A DNA stretch of 64,000 bases from Dyadobacter sp. (GCF_017744695.1 NZ_JAGIAS010000001.1:959013-1023012), one strand, 5' to 3'; shown: positions 8,671 through 17,782, numbered from the stretch's first letter. Numbers and translations are program-made. Notes: a model not told the origin generated them from the letters alone.

Positions 8671-9423
8671 ATGAAGGACATACATTCACCCAGCGAACAG
8701 GACTACATCCAGCAGCTTTCAATCGACTGCGTCATTTTCGGGTATCAGGATTCGCAACTCAACGTTTTAGTCCCCAAACTGAACTTCCGGGGCGATTTCT
8801 GGGCGCTGCCGAGCGGTTTTATTTACCAAAACGAGGGAATTGACCAAGCCGCGCGCCGGATCCTGGAAGGCCGCACGGGCATTAAAGACATTTACCTGGA
8901 ACAGTTCAGGGTGTTCGGCGACGCACCACGATCGAATATCCGCTTCCTGGAACGACTGATCGAACTGAATGAAGACAAACTGGGCGACAAGCCGTTCAAT
9001 CACAAGGAGTTCGACTGGATAACCCGTCGGTTTGTCTCGATCGGATATTATGCGCTGGTGGATATCAGAAAGGTAGTGCCCCGGAAAACCGATCTGGACG
9101 AATCCATCGACTGGTACCCGGTCCGGGATTTGCCGCCGATGATCATGGACCACCACGAAATGGTCAAATGCGCGTTGGAAACTTTGCAGCTGAACCTCGA
9201 CCAGAAGCTGATCGCTTTCAATCTGCTGCCCGAGACTTTCACGATGCGCGAGGTTCAGGAACTTTACGAGTCGATTTTCGACCGAGCCTTTGCCCGCAAC
9301 AATTTTCAGAAAAAGATTCTGGACCTGAATGTGCTCGAACGGCTGGAAAAGAAGTTCACCGGCGCTGCCAACAAGGCACCGTTCCTGTATCGGTTCCGGA
9401 ATGCGGGCGCGCAGGTAGGCTAA
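8671..9423 (+). CDS. Nudix-related transcriptional regulator (NrtR/AraR-like)
   Basis: A 250-residue protein. Residues ~15-145 are a Nudix fold: a sheet with VIFGYQDSQLNVLVPKL, then FWALPSGFIYQNEGIDQAARRILEGRTGI. The Nudix box is degenerate: the catalytic REuxEE core reads RRILEG. Loss of catalysis with a retained sugar- or nucleotide-binding pocket is typical of Nudix-family regulators. Residues ~170-245 form a winged helix (LLPETFTMREVQELYESIF, then RNNFQKKILDLNVLERL), which is the C-terminal DNA-binding domain of the NrtR group. In Bacteroidota this group has diversified to control sugar catabolic genes, with AraR as the known example. The divergent dehydrogenase fusion is the obvious target candidate. 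Specific ligand unknown. Confidence 0.85.
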   Translation: MKDIHSPSEQDYIQQLSIDCVIFGYQDSQLNVLVPKLNFRGDFWALPSGFIYQNEGIDQAARRILEGRTGIKDIYLEQFRVFGDAPRSNIRFLERLIELNEDKLGDKPFNHKEFDWITRRFVSIGYYALVDIRKVVPRKTDLDESIDWYPVRDLPPMIMDHHEMVKCALETLQLNLDQKLIAFNLLPETFTMREVQELYESIFDRAFARNNFQKKILDLNVLERLEKKFTGAANKAPFLYRFRNAGAQVG

Positions 9424-9528
9424 ATTCGGCTGTGGCTCCAAAGCTACAAACGGGTCGGCGGAAAGCCACTGCAAAACATATGCGGTTGGTGAATCTTTGC
9501 ACTGTGAAAAACAGACCGCCCCGTGACA

Positions 9529-10167
9529 ATGAAACCTGATAGCACCCTGAAAGTATTAGTATTCGATTTACACCCGATTTCACGTAAAGGAATCCGGCTT
9601 CTGCTGGATACCATGGAGCTGCGCATGAAAGTGACCGAAGCCACCCGCGAACGCCAGCTCTACAAACTGATCACTTCGCAACGCTTCGACCTCGTGGTGC
9701 TGAGCGTTAATGACGTCGACAGCCTCAACAATGAGGTTATCTCCCCTATTCTTTCTAAAACCGCAGTTCTTTACACCGAAGAAGGCGCCGAAAACGCGAT
9801 GGACCTGATGGCCCTGGGCGGCGGCGCGTGCATGTCGAAGAAATGTACCGACACGGCATTGAGGGAAGGGATTTCAGCCGTACTCCAGCAACGGCGCTAC
9901 GTGTGCGCAACCACCCAGGCGCATGTGAACACGGAGTACTGGCGGTTCAGGGCGATCCGGAATGGTACCGGAGCGTACCGCCCGCGCGTACGCCAGCTCA
10001 CCAGTCGTGAGTCGGAAGTAGCGTCATTGCTAAAAACCGGCCTCAAAACCGGCGAGATCGCCGACCGGCTTCAGATTCAGCACAGCACTGTAAGCACTCT
10101 GAAGGCCCGCGCATTCCGCAAGCTTTCGGTCACCAATCTGGTGCAAGCCATTCAGACTCTGGACTAA
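9529..10167 (+). CDS. Atypical LuxR-type response regulator lacking the phospho-acceptor Asp (copy 1)
   Basis: About 212 residues from the ATG at 9529; a GTG two codons upstream is less likely. The N-terminal half has the receiver fold (VLVFDLHPISRKGIRLLL), but the acidic pair is reduced to one Asp. The phospho-acceptor strand reads FDLVVLSVNDVD, with Ser where Asp is expected. The switch Thr (VLYTEE) and the conserved Lys (CMSKKC) remain. The C-terminal HTH is a normal LuxR type: LTSRESEVASLLKTGLKTGEIA followed by HSTVSTLKARAFRKL. Such pseudo-receivers usually act without phosphorylation or by protein contact. It is the first of three tandem regulators and is clearly paralogous to the next one. 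Confidence 0.85.
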   Translation: MKPDSTLKVLVFDLHPISRKGIRLLLDTMELRMKVTEATRERQLYKLITSQRFDLVVLSVNDVDSLNNEVISPILSKTAVLYTEEGAENAMDLMALGGGACMSKKCTDTALREGISAVLQQRRYVCATTQAHVNTEYWRFRAIRNGTGAYRPRVRQLTSRESEVASLLKTGLKTGEIADRLQIQHSTVSTLKARAFRKLSVTNLVQAIQTLD

Positions 10168-10177
10168 CGTATACCAA

Positions 10178-10200
10178 GTACCGGGTTACCGGTACGCTTT
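10178..10200 (+). terminator. Possible weak terminator between the first two regulators
   Basis: Arms GTACCGG (10178-10184) and CCGGTAC (10189-10195) with a 4-nt loop, followed by GCTTTT. The stem is short, so partial read-through into the next gene is likely. Confidence 0.3.
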
Positions 10201-10220
10201 TCGCAGACACGCAGATCACC

Positions 10221-10865
10221 ATGCTCCACGTAATTTTATACGACTCCCACCCGATCATCCTGAGGGGGCTCAAAGAGTTTTTTAAAAATCTCGGAAACGA
10301 GTTTACATTTTTCGAAACCAACACGGTTAGCGGCGTTTCGAAATATCTGGCAAGCCACAAAATCGACCTGATAGTGGCGGGGGTGAATGAAAAGACAGGA
10401 ATTGATACGAAGATCATACAGAAGCATAGCACCATCCCGTGGGTGATCATGTACAACGACAATCTTTACAAAAAAGCATTGTCGCTGGTACTGTCGGGGG
10501 CGAGTGCATGCATTTCCAAAGGTTGCCCCGACCGGGAAACAGAAAAATGCCTTCGCGAGGTACTGGCCTCACGGAAATATATCTGCGAAAATACCCTGCA
10601 AAAGTTCGGTTATGAATTCCTGTTCGACCCCGTCAATCAGGCGCAGATACGCAACTTCCTCAAATACAACCTGCAACGAAAACCCAACAAACTCTCTCCC
10701 CGCGAGCAGCAGGTAGCAAGCCTGTTGGTCAGCGGCATGAAAACTTCGGAAATAGCGACGGCACTGAAAGTCCGGCACAGCACGGTGAGTACCATCAAGC
10801 GGACGGTCATGTTGAAAAAAAATGTCATCAACATCGTCGAATTAGCCTCGGTTTTATCAAATTAA
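10221..10865 (+). CDS. Atypical LuxR-type response regulator lacking the phospho-acceptor Asp (copy 2)
   Basis: A 214-residue paralogue of the preceding gene with the same layout. The receiver starts VILYDSHPIILRGLKEFF. The expected phospho-acceptor position is in IDLIVAGVNEKTG, where Gly/Ala replace Asp, and the acidic pair is again incomplete. The Lys is kept in ASACISKGCPD, nearly the same as ACMSKKCTD in copy 1, so the pair arose by duplication. The LuxR HTH is LSPREQQVASLLVSGMKTSEIA with HSTVSTIKRTV, giving almost the same recognition helix as copy 1. The two proteins may therefore bind related sites or form heterodimers. It sits 53 bp after copy 1 and 90 bp before a canonical regulator. 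Confidence 0.85.
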   Translation: MLHVILYDSHPIILRGLKEFFKNLGNEFTFFETNTVSGVSKYLASHKIDLIVAGVNEKTGIDTKIIQKHSTIPWVIMYNDNLYKKALSLVLSGASACISKGCPDRETEKCLREVLASRKYICENTLQKFGYEFLFDPVNQAQIRNFLKYNLQRKPNKLSPREQQVASLLVSGMKTSEIATALKVRHSTVSTIKRTVMLKKNVINIVELASVLSN

Positions 10866-10955
10866 TGTACCGCAGCCATTTTGTAATTCCGGTTGAAATG
10901 CGTTAATTTCAGTCAGTACGATCAAACCGTAACCCTGAAAGGACCCGTTGCCAAT

Positions 10956-11612
10956 ATGCCGCTCTCCATTCTTATAGCCGACGACCACCAGCTTGTCCGG
11001 AAAGGACTTCAGATGGTCGTCAAGGAAGTTCTGGGATTCAATGTGATCGTGGAATTTGCCGAAACAGGCCGGGAAGTAACCGAGAAAATCGCCGGTCAGG
11101 AATTCGATATGCTCATTACCGACCTGAATATGCCCGAGACCAACGAGCTCGCGCTGGTCCCCGATATTTTACGCATCCGCCCAAAGCTTAAAATCCTGGT
11201 CGTAACCATGAAGCCCGACAAAGTTTTTGCCGCCCGTTTCTTCCGCGAAGGGGCGCTCGGGTACGTAAACAAAACCGAGCCGGACCAGGTCCTCGCGGAG
11301 GCGATCCAGGTGGTAAGCCAGGGCCGCAGGTACATTTCAAGATCCCAGAGTGAGATTTTTTCGAATGCATTGATCGGCAATGTGGCCAATACACCTTTCG
11401 ACAAGCTTTCGAAACGGGAATTTGAGGTAGCGCTCCTCCTGCTGAAAGGTTACGGCGCCCTGGAAGTCGCCAATGCGTTATCCATCAGCGCCTCCACGGC
11501 CAGCAGTTTCCGGTGCCGCGTTTTCGACAAGCTGGAAATCAAGAACTTGCTGGAACTGAACCACCTTGCCCAGGTGTATCAAATTGGTTCAGATTTTGAA
11601 GGCGAATCATGA
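10956..11612 (+). CDS. Canonical LuxR/NarL-type response regulator
   Basis: About 218 residues from the ATG at 10956, which gives the normal receiver start MPLSILIADDHQLVRKG; an in-frame ATG at 10893 would add 21 unrelated residues. All receiver residues are present: the DD pair, phospho-acceptor Asp in FDMLITDLNMPE, the switch Thr in ILVVTMK, and Lys in LGYVNKTE. The HTH is LSKREFEVALLLLKGYGALEVA followed by SASTASSFRCRVFDKL. Its probable kinase partner is the convergent sensor gene, whose 3' end overlaps this gene by 74 bp. That pairing rests on position only. The HTH differs from the two upstream copies (STAS against STVS), so target sites probably differ. Confidence 0.88.
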   Translation: MPLSILIADDHQLVRKGLQMVVKEVLGFNVIVEFAETGREVTEKIAGQEFDMLITDLNMPETNELALVPDILRIRPKLKILVVTMKPDKVFAARFFREGALGYVNKTEPDQVLAEAIQVVSQGRRYISRSQSEIFSNALIGNVANTPFDKLSKREFEVALLLLKGYGALEVANALSISASTASSFRCRVFDKLEIKNLLELNHLAQVYQIGSDFEGES

Positions 11613-14589
11613 AAGTACTCCCTTTCCCGGGTTCGCTGGCGATCGAAATGCTGCCATGAATGTAGTCGAGCATGGTGTGGATCAGCAGGCTGCCCGTGCC
11701 GCGATTGCCTGTTTGCCGGTCACGGCTCATAAACAGGGCGATCTGTTCACTGTTTAATCCCTGGCCTGTATCGCTGATCGCGATCAGCAGCTGCCCGTTC
11801 TCCTCCCGGCATGACAGGGTAATTTCCCCGTCGGTCGTGTTTTTATTCGCATTATCGATCAGGTTACGGATAATGACCGAAAGGATCTGGTAATCCGAAA
11901 CACAATCCAGATCGGTGCGCACGATGGTGAGCCGGTTATGATTGACTTTAAACAACTCCTTGTAAAGTGATGCGATCTCTTCGAACAACGCATTCAGCGG
12001 GAACTGGTTCTTGCTGATCTTGAACCCCTGTTGCTGCGTACTGATCCACATAAAAAACTGCTCGGTAAAGCCCAGCAGGTTTTGGGTACCCATATGCAGG
12101 TCGCCCAGGTACGCGTCAAGGTCGGAAGGCGTGAGATGCTTATGATTTTTCAAAAGATTACCGCTGATGAGCGAAATGAACCGGAGCGGCGACCGCATAT
12201 CATGTAACACCATCGTAATCACATGATCTTTGAAACGGTTGCTTTCCAATAATGCCAATTCAGACTTAGCCAGGTCGTCGACCGCGCTTTTCAGCTCACG
12301 CGTGCGGGCGGAAATCACATTTTCCAGCTCCTGGGCTTCCTTTTGCAGCTTAGTGAGCCGTCGTTTAAAAAGCAGGTAACCAATCCCGACCGATACGCAA
12401 ATACAGAGCAGGTAAAACCACCACGTATTATAGAACCAGGGCTGTACTTCCACCGGCAAAACAAACTGCGCCCTGCTGTCGGGAAAATGCGCACCGTTCC
12501 GCCTGACCAGCAGCTTGTAATCCCCCGGCGGAAGGCTTGCGATCATGACCTCGCCATTCTTTTCTACTTTGTGCCAGTCGAGATCCAGCCCGGCAACCTG
12601 GTATTCAAGGTCGAGGTTCTCCTGATTGCCGAAATACGGAGATGACACATGAATGGAAAGCCGTTTGAAGTCAGGAGAAAGGGTAATGCCCTTCGTGTTG
12701 AACGGGATCGACCGGCCTTTTACAGTCAGGCTATCGGCAAAAATACCTCCATTGGGATAATAGAGTTTGATTTGATGGGGATAAAACCAAACCAGCCCTT
12801 TCATGGAAGGGAGTGACAAAAGGCTGTCTTTCAACCAAAGGTAAGACGGGTCGCAACCACCGTTGAACTCGTTGGTGGGAAGGCCATCGGTACGGTCGAA
12901 GCGGAAAAAATTGACCTTGTCCACCCGCCTTTCCGCGTAGGCCTGCAATTCATTTTTCCTGACTTTAAAAAGTCCGTTATTGCTGGGCAGCCAGAAATAG
13001 CCGCGACCGTCTTCAATGAACGAATGAACTGTCGTAAGCGATTGCCTCGGGCCGGCGGGCATCCGGTAAAGCTTTTTATTCAGCATGAGATAGAATCCCT
13101 TTCCGTAGGTCGAAATCCACAGCTTGTTGGCCGCTTCCGCGTGTACCGTCCGGATAGGCATCGCTTCCAGCACCGACTTATCGATACGGTTACGTTCATA
13201 ATCGTACCATTTCAGCCCTTTTTCCGTGCAAACCAGGAAATAGGACGGCCGTATTTGTTGGGCAAACAAAATATTGGTCTTTTCCGGAAACGCCTTAAAC
13301 CCGACTGCCTGATCATTCACGAGTTTGCCGAACCCTCTGGCCGAAGCAAAAAAATATTGCCCTTCGGCGGCTTTGCTCATATGAATAATCGAATGTTCCG
13401 ATGCGACAACCATACTCCGGTCGCTCGCGATGTCCAGCTTGCGGAGTTTGTAATTCTGTTCGTAATACAATTGCCCGTTACCCGGAGCAAAAAACCAGGA
13501 AGCAATGCCCGGGTCAATAGACAATTGCCTGGGTTCCCGATCGATTGAAATCAACATATTTTTTACAATCAGCTTGTCATCACCCGCCCGGGCCTGCGCG
13601 TAAAGGCTCTGATCGAGGACAGCTGTTGAAAATGGAGGACTGTCAAATTGCTTTCTCTGAATGACAAACAACCCGTCCGTGGTGGACCCGAGATAATATG
13701 CCCCTTGTTCAGCTGCAAAATGGACGCAATGCAAAAAAGGGACCCGAATACCTTCCAGCTCGACTTGCGAGTCGAGACGACCATTCCGAAGCACTACCTT
13801 GTAAAGAATCTCGCCCGCGTAAGCGTAAAATCCGTCCGGAGAGGGAAACGTGTTAAAATCGCCGGCCAGGAAGCGGGGGTTCGAAGCCAGCGGCCCGTTA
13901 ATGGATGTGTATCCTGATAACGGACGACCGTTTTTCCACGCCTCAACCTGGTTTCCTGTTAAAATACACGCCAGGAATTGCCCGGCAACCAGGGCATACT
14001 GCGGTTGCCGGCCGGTGTAATCCCTTATTTTCGACGGTGCTTTCAGAGCAGGCGATAAATAGAGCAGGCTTTCTTCATTCTGGAGGTAGACTTCATTGTT
14101 GGAAATACTGGTTGAAAAAAGGAATAGTTTCGTCCCGAGATTATCGTAAAAGTGTGCCAGCTTACGGCACATTTCCTTATCGTCGACCGCTATTCCCTGC
14201 TGCCCTACGTGCACCGAAAATTCCGGAAGGAGAACAGGTGCAGGTGCCACATGTTTGCCTGAAACCGCTACTTTGACAACCTGTCCTCCGTACAAGCGTG
14301 CAAACAGCGTGCCGCGCGCATCACTGGCGAGCCCTTCCACCCGGGCGGATTTCGCCCCAGGCAACTCGGTGGTACCGTATGTAACGAAACGTTGCCCGTC
14401 GTAACGTACCATTCCCATTTCCGTTGCGATCCAACAATACCCCCATTCGTCGAAAACAATGTTTTTGACGCTGTTTTGAGGAAGGCCGTTATCGGTATTG
14501 TACTGTGAAACAATATACCGACCCTGCTGCGCGAAGACGGGAAAACTATTCAGTATGAGAGAAATCAACGCGATCAGGAGGATTCTCAT
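11539..14589 (-). CDS. Propeller-type (Y_Y_Y) membrane sensor histidine kinase
   Basis: A 1016-residue sensor. Residues 1-21 are a signal peptide. Residues ~22-640 form a periplasmic two-component-regulator propeller, starting with YNTDNGLPQNSVKNIVFDEWG. Residues ~655-715 are the Y_Y_Y domain (YQVAGLDLDWHKV, LPPGDYKLLVRR). A membrane helix runs at ~723-741, followed by a coiled coil. HisKA has the phospho-acceptor His796 in VLHDMRSPLRFI. The HATPase domain has an N-box (RNLIDNANKNT), a G1 box (ISDTGQGL) and a late G box (GNRGTGSLLI). There is no fused receiver or AraC domain, unlike the classical hybrid systems that run polysaccharide loci, so phosphotransfer must be to a separate regulator. 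The nearby canonical LuxR regulator is the best candidate. Confidence 0.9.
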   Translation of the reverse strand: MRILLIALISLILNSFPVFAQQGRYIVSQYNTDNGLPQNSVKNIVFDEWGYCWIATEMGMVRYDGQRFVTYGTTELPGAKSARVEGLASDARGTLFARLYGGQVVKVAVSGKHVAPAPVLLPEFSVHVGQQGIAVDDKEMCRKLAHFYDNLGTKLFLFSTSISNNEVYLQNEESLLYLSPALKAPSKIRDYTGRQPQYALVAGQFLACILTGNQVEAWKNGRPLSGYTSINGPLASNPRFLAGDFNTFPSPDGFYAYAGEILYKVVLRNGRLDSQVELEGIRVPFLHCVHFAAEQGAYYLGSTTDGLFVIQRKQFDSPPFSTAVLDQSLYAQARAGDDKLIVKNMLISIDREPRQLSIDPGIASWFFAPGNGQLYYEQNYKLRKLDIASDRSMVVASEHSIIHMSKAAEGQYFFASARGFGKLVNDQAVGFKAFPEKTNILFAQQIRPSYFLVCTEKGLKWYDYERNRIDKSVLEAMPIRTVHAEAANKLWISTYGKGFYLMLNKKLYRMPAGPRQSLTTVHSFIEDGRGYFWLPSNNGLFKVRKNELQAYAERRVDKVNFFRFDRTDGLPTNEFNGGCDPSYLWLKDSLLSLPSMKGLVWFYPHQIKLYYPNGGIFADSLTVKGRSIPFNTKGITLSPDFKRLSIHVSSPYFGNQENLDLEYQVAGLDLDWHKVEKNGEVMIASLPPGDYKLLVRRNGAHFPDSRAQFVLPVEVQPWFYNTWWFYLLCICVSVGIGYLLFKRRLTKLQKEAQELENVISARTRELKSAVDDLAKSELALLESNRFKDHVITMVLHDMRSPLRFISLISGNLLKNHKHLTPSDLDAYLGDLHMGTQNLLGFTEQFFMWISTQQQGFKISKNQFPLNALFEEIASLYKELFKVNHNRLTIVRTDLDCVSDYQILSVIIRNLIDNANKNTTDGEITLSCREENGQLLIAISDTGQGLNSEQIALFMSRDRQTGNRGTGSLLIHTMLDYIHGSISIASEPGKGSTFMIRLQNLNQFDTPGQGGSVPASS

Positions 14590-14734
14590 AGTTTAATTCA
14601 ATTGTGGGTCGAGGGCTATTGGGGCCGTCAAATTACTAAAATATATGTTTTACTGACAATTACTACTTATGATAATAGAAGTACTACATCAAGCCGGATA
14701 TTCATTTGTCATACAATATCGCCAGCCGTTCCAT

Positions 14735-14776
14735 ATAGAAAAAACTACCTCCTTCATTTTGTAGAATTTTTTCTAT
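14735..14776. promoter_or_regulatory. Inverted repeat upstream of the S74 operon
   Basis: ATAGAAAAAA (14735-14744) and TTTTTTCTAT (14767-14776) are perfect 10-bp arms 22 nt apart. A/T-rich arms at this distance could be a dimer binding site or part of a promoter UP-like region. No function is shown. Confidence 0.3.
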
Positions 14777-14855
14777 TTCAGCCATCTTCATCAGGTACAA
14801 CAAATCCGTCCGCGAGTCCTGACCTTTCGGTCTAGAAATATTTCGATTGCCTGCG

Positions 14856-14869
14856 CTTCACCGGTGAAG
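14856..14869. promoter_or_regulatory. 14-bp perfect palindrome in the S74 gene leader
   Basis: CTTCACCGGTGAAG lies 41 bp before the start codon. It may be an operator or form a small leader hairpin. Confidence 0.3.
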
Positions 14870-14909
14870 GCCTCCTTGATCAACTTTTCTATCTAAATCA
14901 TCTCACCTT

Positions 14910-16436
14910 ATGAAAATCAAACTATTACAAATCCAGAAAGTATGCATCGCAGCGGCGGTGTTCGGACTGAGTCTTTTGGCTTCGCCGTTGTTTGCCCAGG
15001 TAAAGATCGGCGACAACCCGACTACTATCAATGCCAATTCCATGCTTGAAGTAGAGAGTACAAGCAAAGGATTGCTATTGCCCCGTCTCCCACTTACACA
15101 AACTACCAACCCAGCCCCTCTGAATGCACACGTGGCCGGTATGACCGTCTTCAATACAGCTACGGCCAACGATGTAGTTCCCGGTTTTTACTACAACGAC
15201 GGCACCAAATGGGTGGCTACCGCCAGTGAAACGGACTATACCTACACTTTTGGCGGAGGCCAGCCAACCGGAAGCTGTACCGACGGCGAGCTGTATACGG
15301 ATACGCTGGAAACCAGCCCTACCTTCGGCCAGCAATACATTTGTAAAGGCGGCAGCTGGGTTAGCTACGTTGCTCCAAACCGTACGGCCTGGTACCTTCG
15401 AGGCACTACCAACGACGCAGGAGGTAACAAAGTCGCCTGGATATACCGCAACGGCTTTGTCGAATCCCGCAACCTCGACGGCCTTAAACACACCCGCATT
15501 ACCCCCGACGGCGGGCTCAAACTTTATCGCAATCCCAGTGCCAACGCAGGCGTGACCAACGGCTATATCGATTTTACAAATACCCTTTCCGACACTTACC
15601 CGATGCGTATTGCCATGCGGAGCGACAATGCGCTCAACGACCTGGCATTTACAGTGCAGGACCACAGCACGGTACGTATGGCCGTTACCCAGGCCGGCCT
15701 CGTGGGGATTGGCACGGGCGTTACCGCCCCCAACTCACGCTTGCAGGTGGCGGGCATTACCCGGGTGACACCCGCCGGAGCACTTACGGGCTCCATGATC
15801 CTCGGAACTTCCAATGAAGACGGCGTAGAGCTCAATCCTGCGGGAACACTGGCTGTACAGCGCTCCTCGGTAGGTGCCAACCTTTACCTCACAAAGGTGA
15901 TCGGCGGCGGCGATGCATTGAACTGGCAGATATTCAACCGTTCGGGGAATACCATCGGCTCCATCAGCAGCCCGGCCAACAACGTGAATTCCGTGCAGTA
16001 CAACACCACATCGGACATGCGCCTCAAAGAAAACATCGGCAAAACCCGATACGGCCTGGCCGACCTGATGAAGATCCGCGTGGCCGATTACAACTACAAA
16101 ATCGACGAGCAGAAAAACCGCCTTACCGGCTTCCTCGCACAGGATCTTTACAAAGTATTCCCCAACGCGGTGACCGTGGGCGGCAAAGACCCCAAAACAG
16201 AGCCATGGCTTGTGGATTATGGAAAAGTAACTCCGCTGATCGTGAGGGCGGTTCAGGAGCAGCAGGCGCTCATCGAGCAGTTGCAGGCGCAAGTAGCCGA
16301 GCTCAAAGCAAAAAATGCCTCGCTTACCGCAGAACTTTCGGAAAAGGCCCTTTCACAGGAGGAAGTAGCGTCCCTGCGCAGCCTGCTGAAAAGCGCATCG
16401 AATGACAACGCCTCCCGTGCAGCCATTGGTAAGTAA
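14910..16436 (+). CDS. Secreted fibre-like protein with C-terminal S74 self-cleaving chaperone domain
   Basis: A 508-residue protein with a signal peptide of about 30 residues ending LFAQ. The N-terminal ~60 residues contain the NANSMLEVESTSKGLLLPR element common to Bacteroidota fibre proteins. The middle region is beta-rich with no enzyme motif. The C-terminus is a peptidase S74 / endosialidase-chaperone domain: TSDMRLKENI at 367-376, then GFLAQDLYKVFP and DYGKVTPLIVRAVQEQ. In this family the domain trimerises the fibre and cleaves itself just before the Ser of SDxRxK (Ser368 here, with Lys373 conserved). A coiled coil (~420-460) follows. A secreted T9SS protein starts 14 bp downstream, so the two probably act together on the cell surface. 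Confidence 0.87.
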   Translation: MKIKLLQIQKVCIAAAVFGLSLLASPLFAQVKIGDNPTTINANSMLEVESTSKGLLLPRLPLTQTTNPAPLNAHVAGMTVFNTATANDVVPGFYYNDGTKWVATASETDYTYTFGGGQPTGSCTDGELYTDTLETSPTFGQQYICKGGSWVSYVAPNRTAWYLRGTTNDAGGNKVAWIYRNGFVESRNLDGLKHTRITPDGGLKLYRNPSANAGVTNGYIDFTNTLSDTYPMRIAMRSDNALNDLAFTVQDHSTVRMAVTQAGLVGIGTGVTAPNSRLQVAGITRVTPAGALTGSMILGTSNEDGVELNPAGTLAVQRSSVGANLYLTKVIGGGDALNWQIFNRSGNTIGSISSPANNVNSVQYNTTSDMRLKENIGKTRYGLADLMKIRVADYNYKIDEQKNRLTGFLAQDLYKVFPNAVTVGGKDPKTEPWLVDYGKVTPLIVRAVQEQQALIEQLQAQVAELKAKNASLTAELSEKALSQEEVASLRSLLKSASNDNASRAAIGK

Positions 16437-16450
16437 CCCGAGCCCGTATC

Positions 16451-17755
16451 ATGAATAGAGCAACTTACTCAGGATCCTGGATGCATCGTGGCGCATTCCT
16501 CGCCCTACTCGCCCTGTCGGGGACGGTGCAGGCCCAGCAGGGCAGTTCGGGCAACACCTACATTTTCGGCGGGGCCCAGATGACCTTCTTCGGAACACAC
16601 GACTTTGTGAACGGCGGCAGCGGCGCATTACCCGGCATTATCGGTACAGTGCGCACCGACCCCAACGGCGTCCTTAATTTTGCAGCAACTGCCTCTCATA
16701 CCGGCGCGTCGGACGCCGCACATGTGGATGGCTACGTGCGCAAATACGGAACTTCACAGTTCGTATTCCCCGTAGGCGACAATGGCTTCTACGGCCCGTT
16801 TGCGGCAGCCGGCGATGCCACCGACGGCGCCTACTACCATTCCGATCCAACCTCGGCCATAACCGACAATCTCGGAGGCGGTAACTATCCCGTGCTTCCG
16901 GCCGGCGGCCCTTTCCCCTCGGCCACCTTTGAGGCTACATTGCAGGCCGTCAGCACGATCGAGTATTGGGATATCAACGGTACGAACAGTACCCCCATTA
17001 CACTTACCTGGGATGCCGGCAGCAACATTTCCACCCTCACAACCGCACAGCTCGACAAGTTGACGATCGCGGGGTGGAATGGCTTCCAATGGGTACCGAT
17101 AGCCTCCAAAGTGGATGCAACTTCGATCCTCGGCGGGGCCAGCAGCCTCACAGCAGGATCCATCACGACCATCAGCGGACTGGCTCCCAACACCTACACG
17201 GCCTATACATTCGCCTCGCGCGTCACACCCTTGCCCGTCACATTGGCCGCATTCGATGCGAAGCCGGAGGGGCAGACCGCATTACTGACCTGGGCTACTA
17301 CCGAAGAAACCAACAGCGACCGCTTTGAAATCGAGCGCAGCGTCGATGGCAGGGCCTGGACAGTGATAGGGGCCGTAAAAGCCATGGGGGAAAGTGTGGT
17401 ACGCAAAGATTACAACTTTACCGACATGCGCCCGTCTGGCGGGAAGAACTTCTACCGCCTCAACATGATCGACGTGGACGGAACGCACGCGTACAGCCGT
17501 ATCCGGCTCGTCGAATGGCAGGGGACAACGCAATGGGTATTTCCAAACCCGGCCAGCGGGCCCGTGTACGTGAGCAACCCCGCGGGCATTACCCGCGTGA
17601 TGCTCACCGACCTATCGGGACGCCTGCACCAGGAAGTGGCTATGACTGCCGATGGCGAGCTGAATATGAAAAATATCCCCGGCGGTACCTACTTGCTGAA
17701 AGTAACCCGCAAGGACGGCACCGAAGCTACCAGTCGGTTCTTCCTGCGGAAATAG
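16451..17755 (+). CDS. T9SS-exported surface protein, partner of the S74 fibre protein
   Basis: A 434-residue protein with a signal peptide of about 28 residues ending VQAQ. The body is beta-rich: FGTHDFVNGGSGALPGIIGT followed by QFVFPVGDNGFYGPF, a pattern seen in Bacteroidota envelope proteins. From ~255 it has the common linker LPVTLAAFDAKPEGQTALLTW with ATTEETNSDRFEIERSVDG, a fibronectin-like module. The end is a type IX sorting domain: WVFPNPASGPVYVSNPAG, GTYLLKVTRKDGTEATSRFF. It starts 14 bp after the S74 gene on the same strand, so an operon is nearly certain. Function is unknown beyond cell-surface display or release. The strong hairpin after the gene ends the transcript. Confidence 0.85.
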   Translation: MNRATYSGSWMHRGAFLALLALSGTVQAQQGSSGNTYIFGGAQMTFFGTHDFVNGGSGALPGIIGTVRTDPNGVLNFAATASHTGASDAAHVDGYVRKYGTSQFVFPVGDNGFYGPFAAAGDATDGAYYHSDPTSAITDNLGGGNYPVLPAGGPFPSATFEATLQAVSTIEYWDINGTNSTPITLTWDAGSNISTLTTAQLDKLTIAGWNGFQWVPIASKVDATSILGGASSLTAGSITTISGLAPNTYTAYTFASRVTPLPVTLAAFDAKPEGQTALLTWATTEETNSDRFEIERSVDGRAWTVIGAVKAMGESVVRKDYNFTDMRPSGGKNFYRLNMIDVDGTHAYSRIRLVEWQGTTQWVFPNPASGPVYVSNPAGITRVMLTDLSGRLHQEVAMTADGELNMKNIPGGTYLLKVTRKDGTEATSRFFLRK

Positions 17756-17782
17756 AAACTAAACAGGTCTGTTAATTAGTAT

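Larger units (their letters stand above)
14590..14909. other. 320-bp divergent intergenic region
   Basis: AT-rich spacer between the sensor kinase and the S74 gene. It holds the inverted repeat at 14735-14776 and the palindrome at 14856-14869. No open frame worth calling and no exact TAnnTTTG box was found. Confidence 0.6.

Noticed and set aside
14910..16436. Prophage tail gene
   Set aside because: The S74 domain is shared with phage spikes, but this protein has a Sec signal and no phage genes are nearby.
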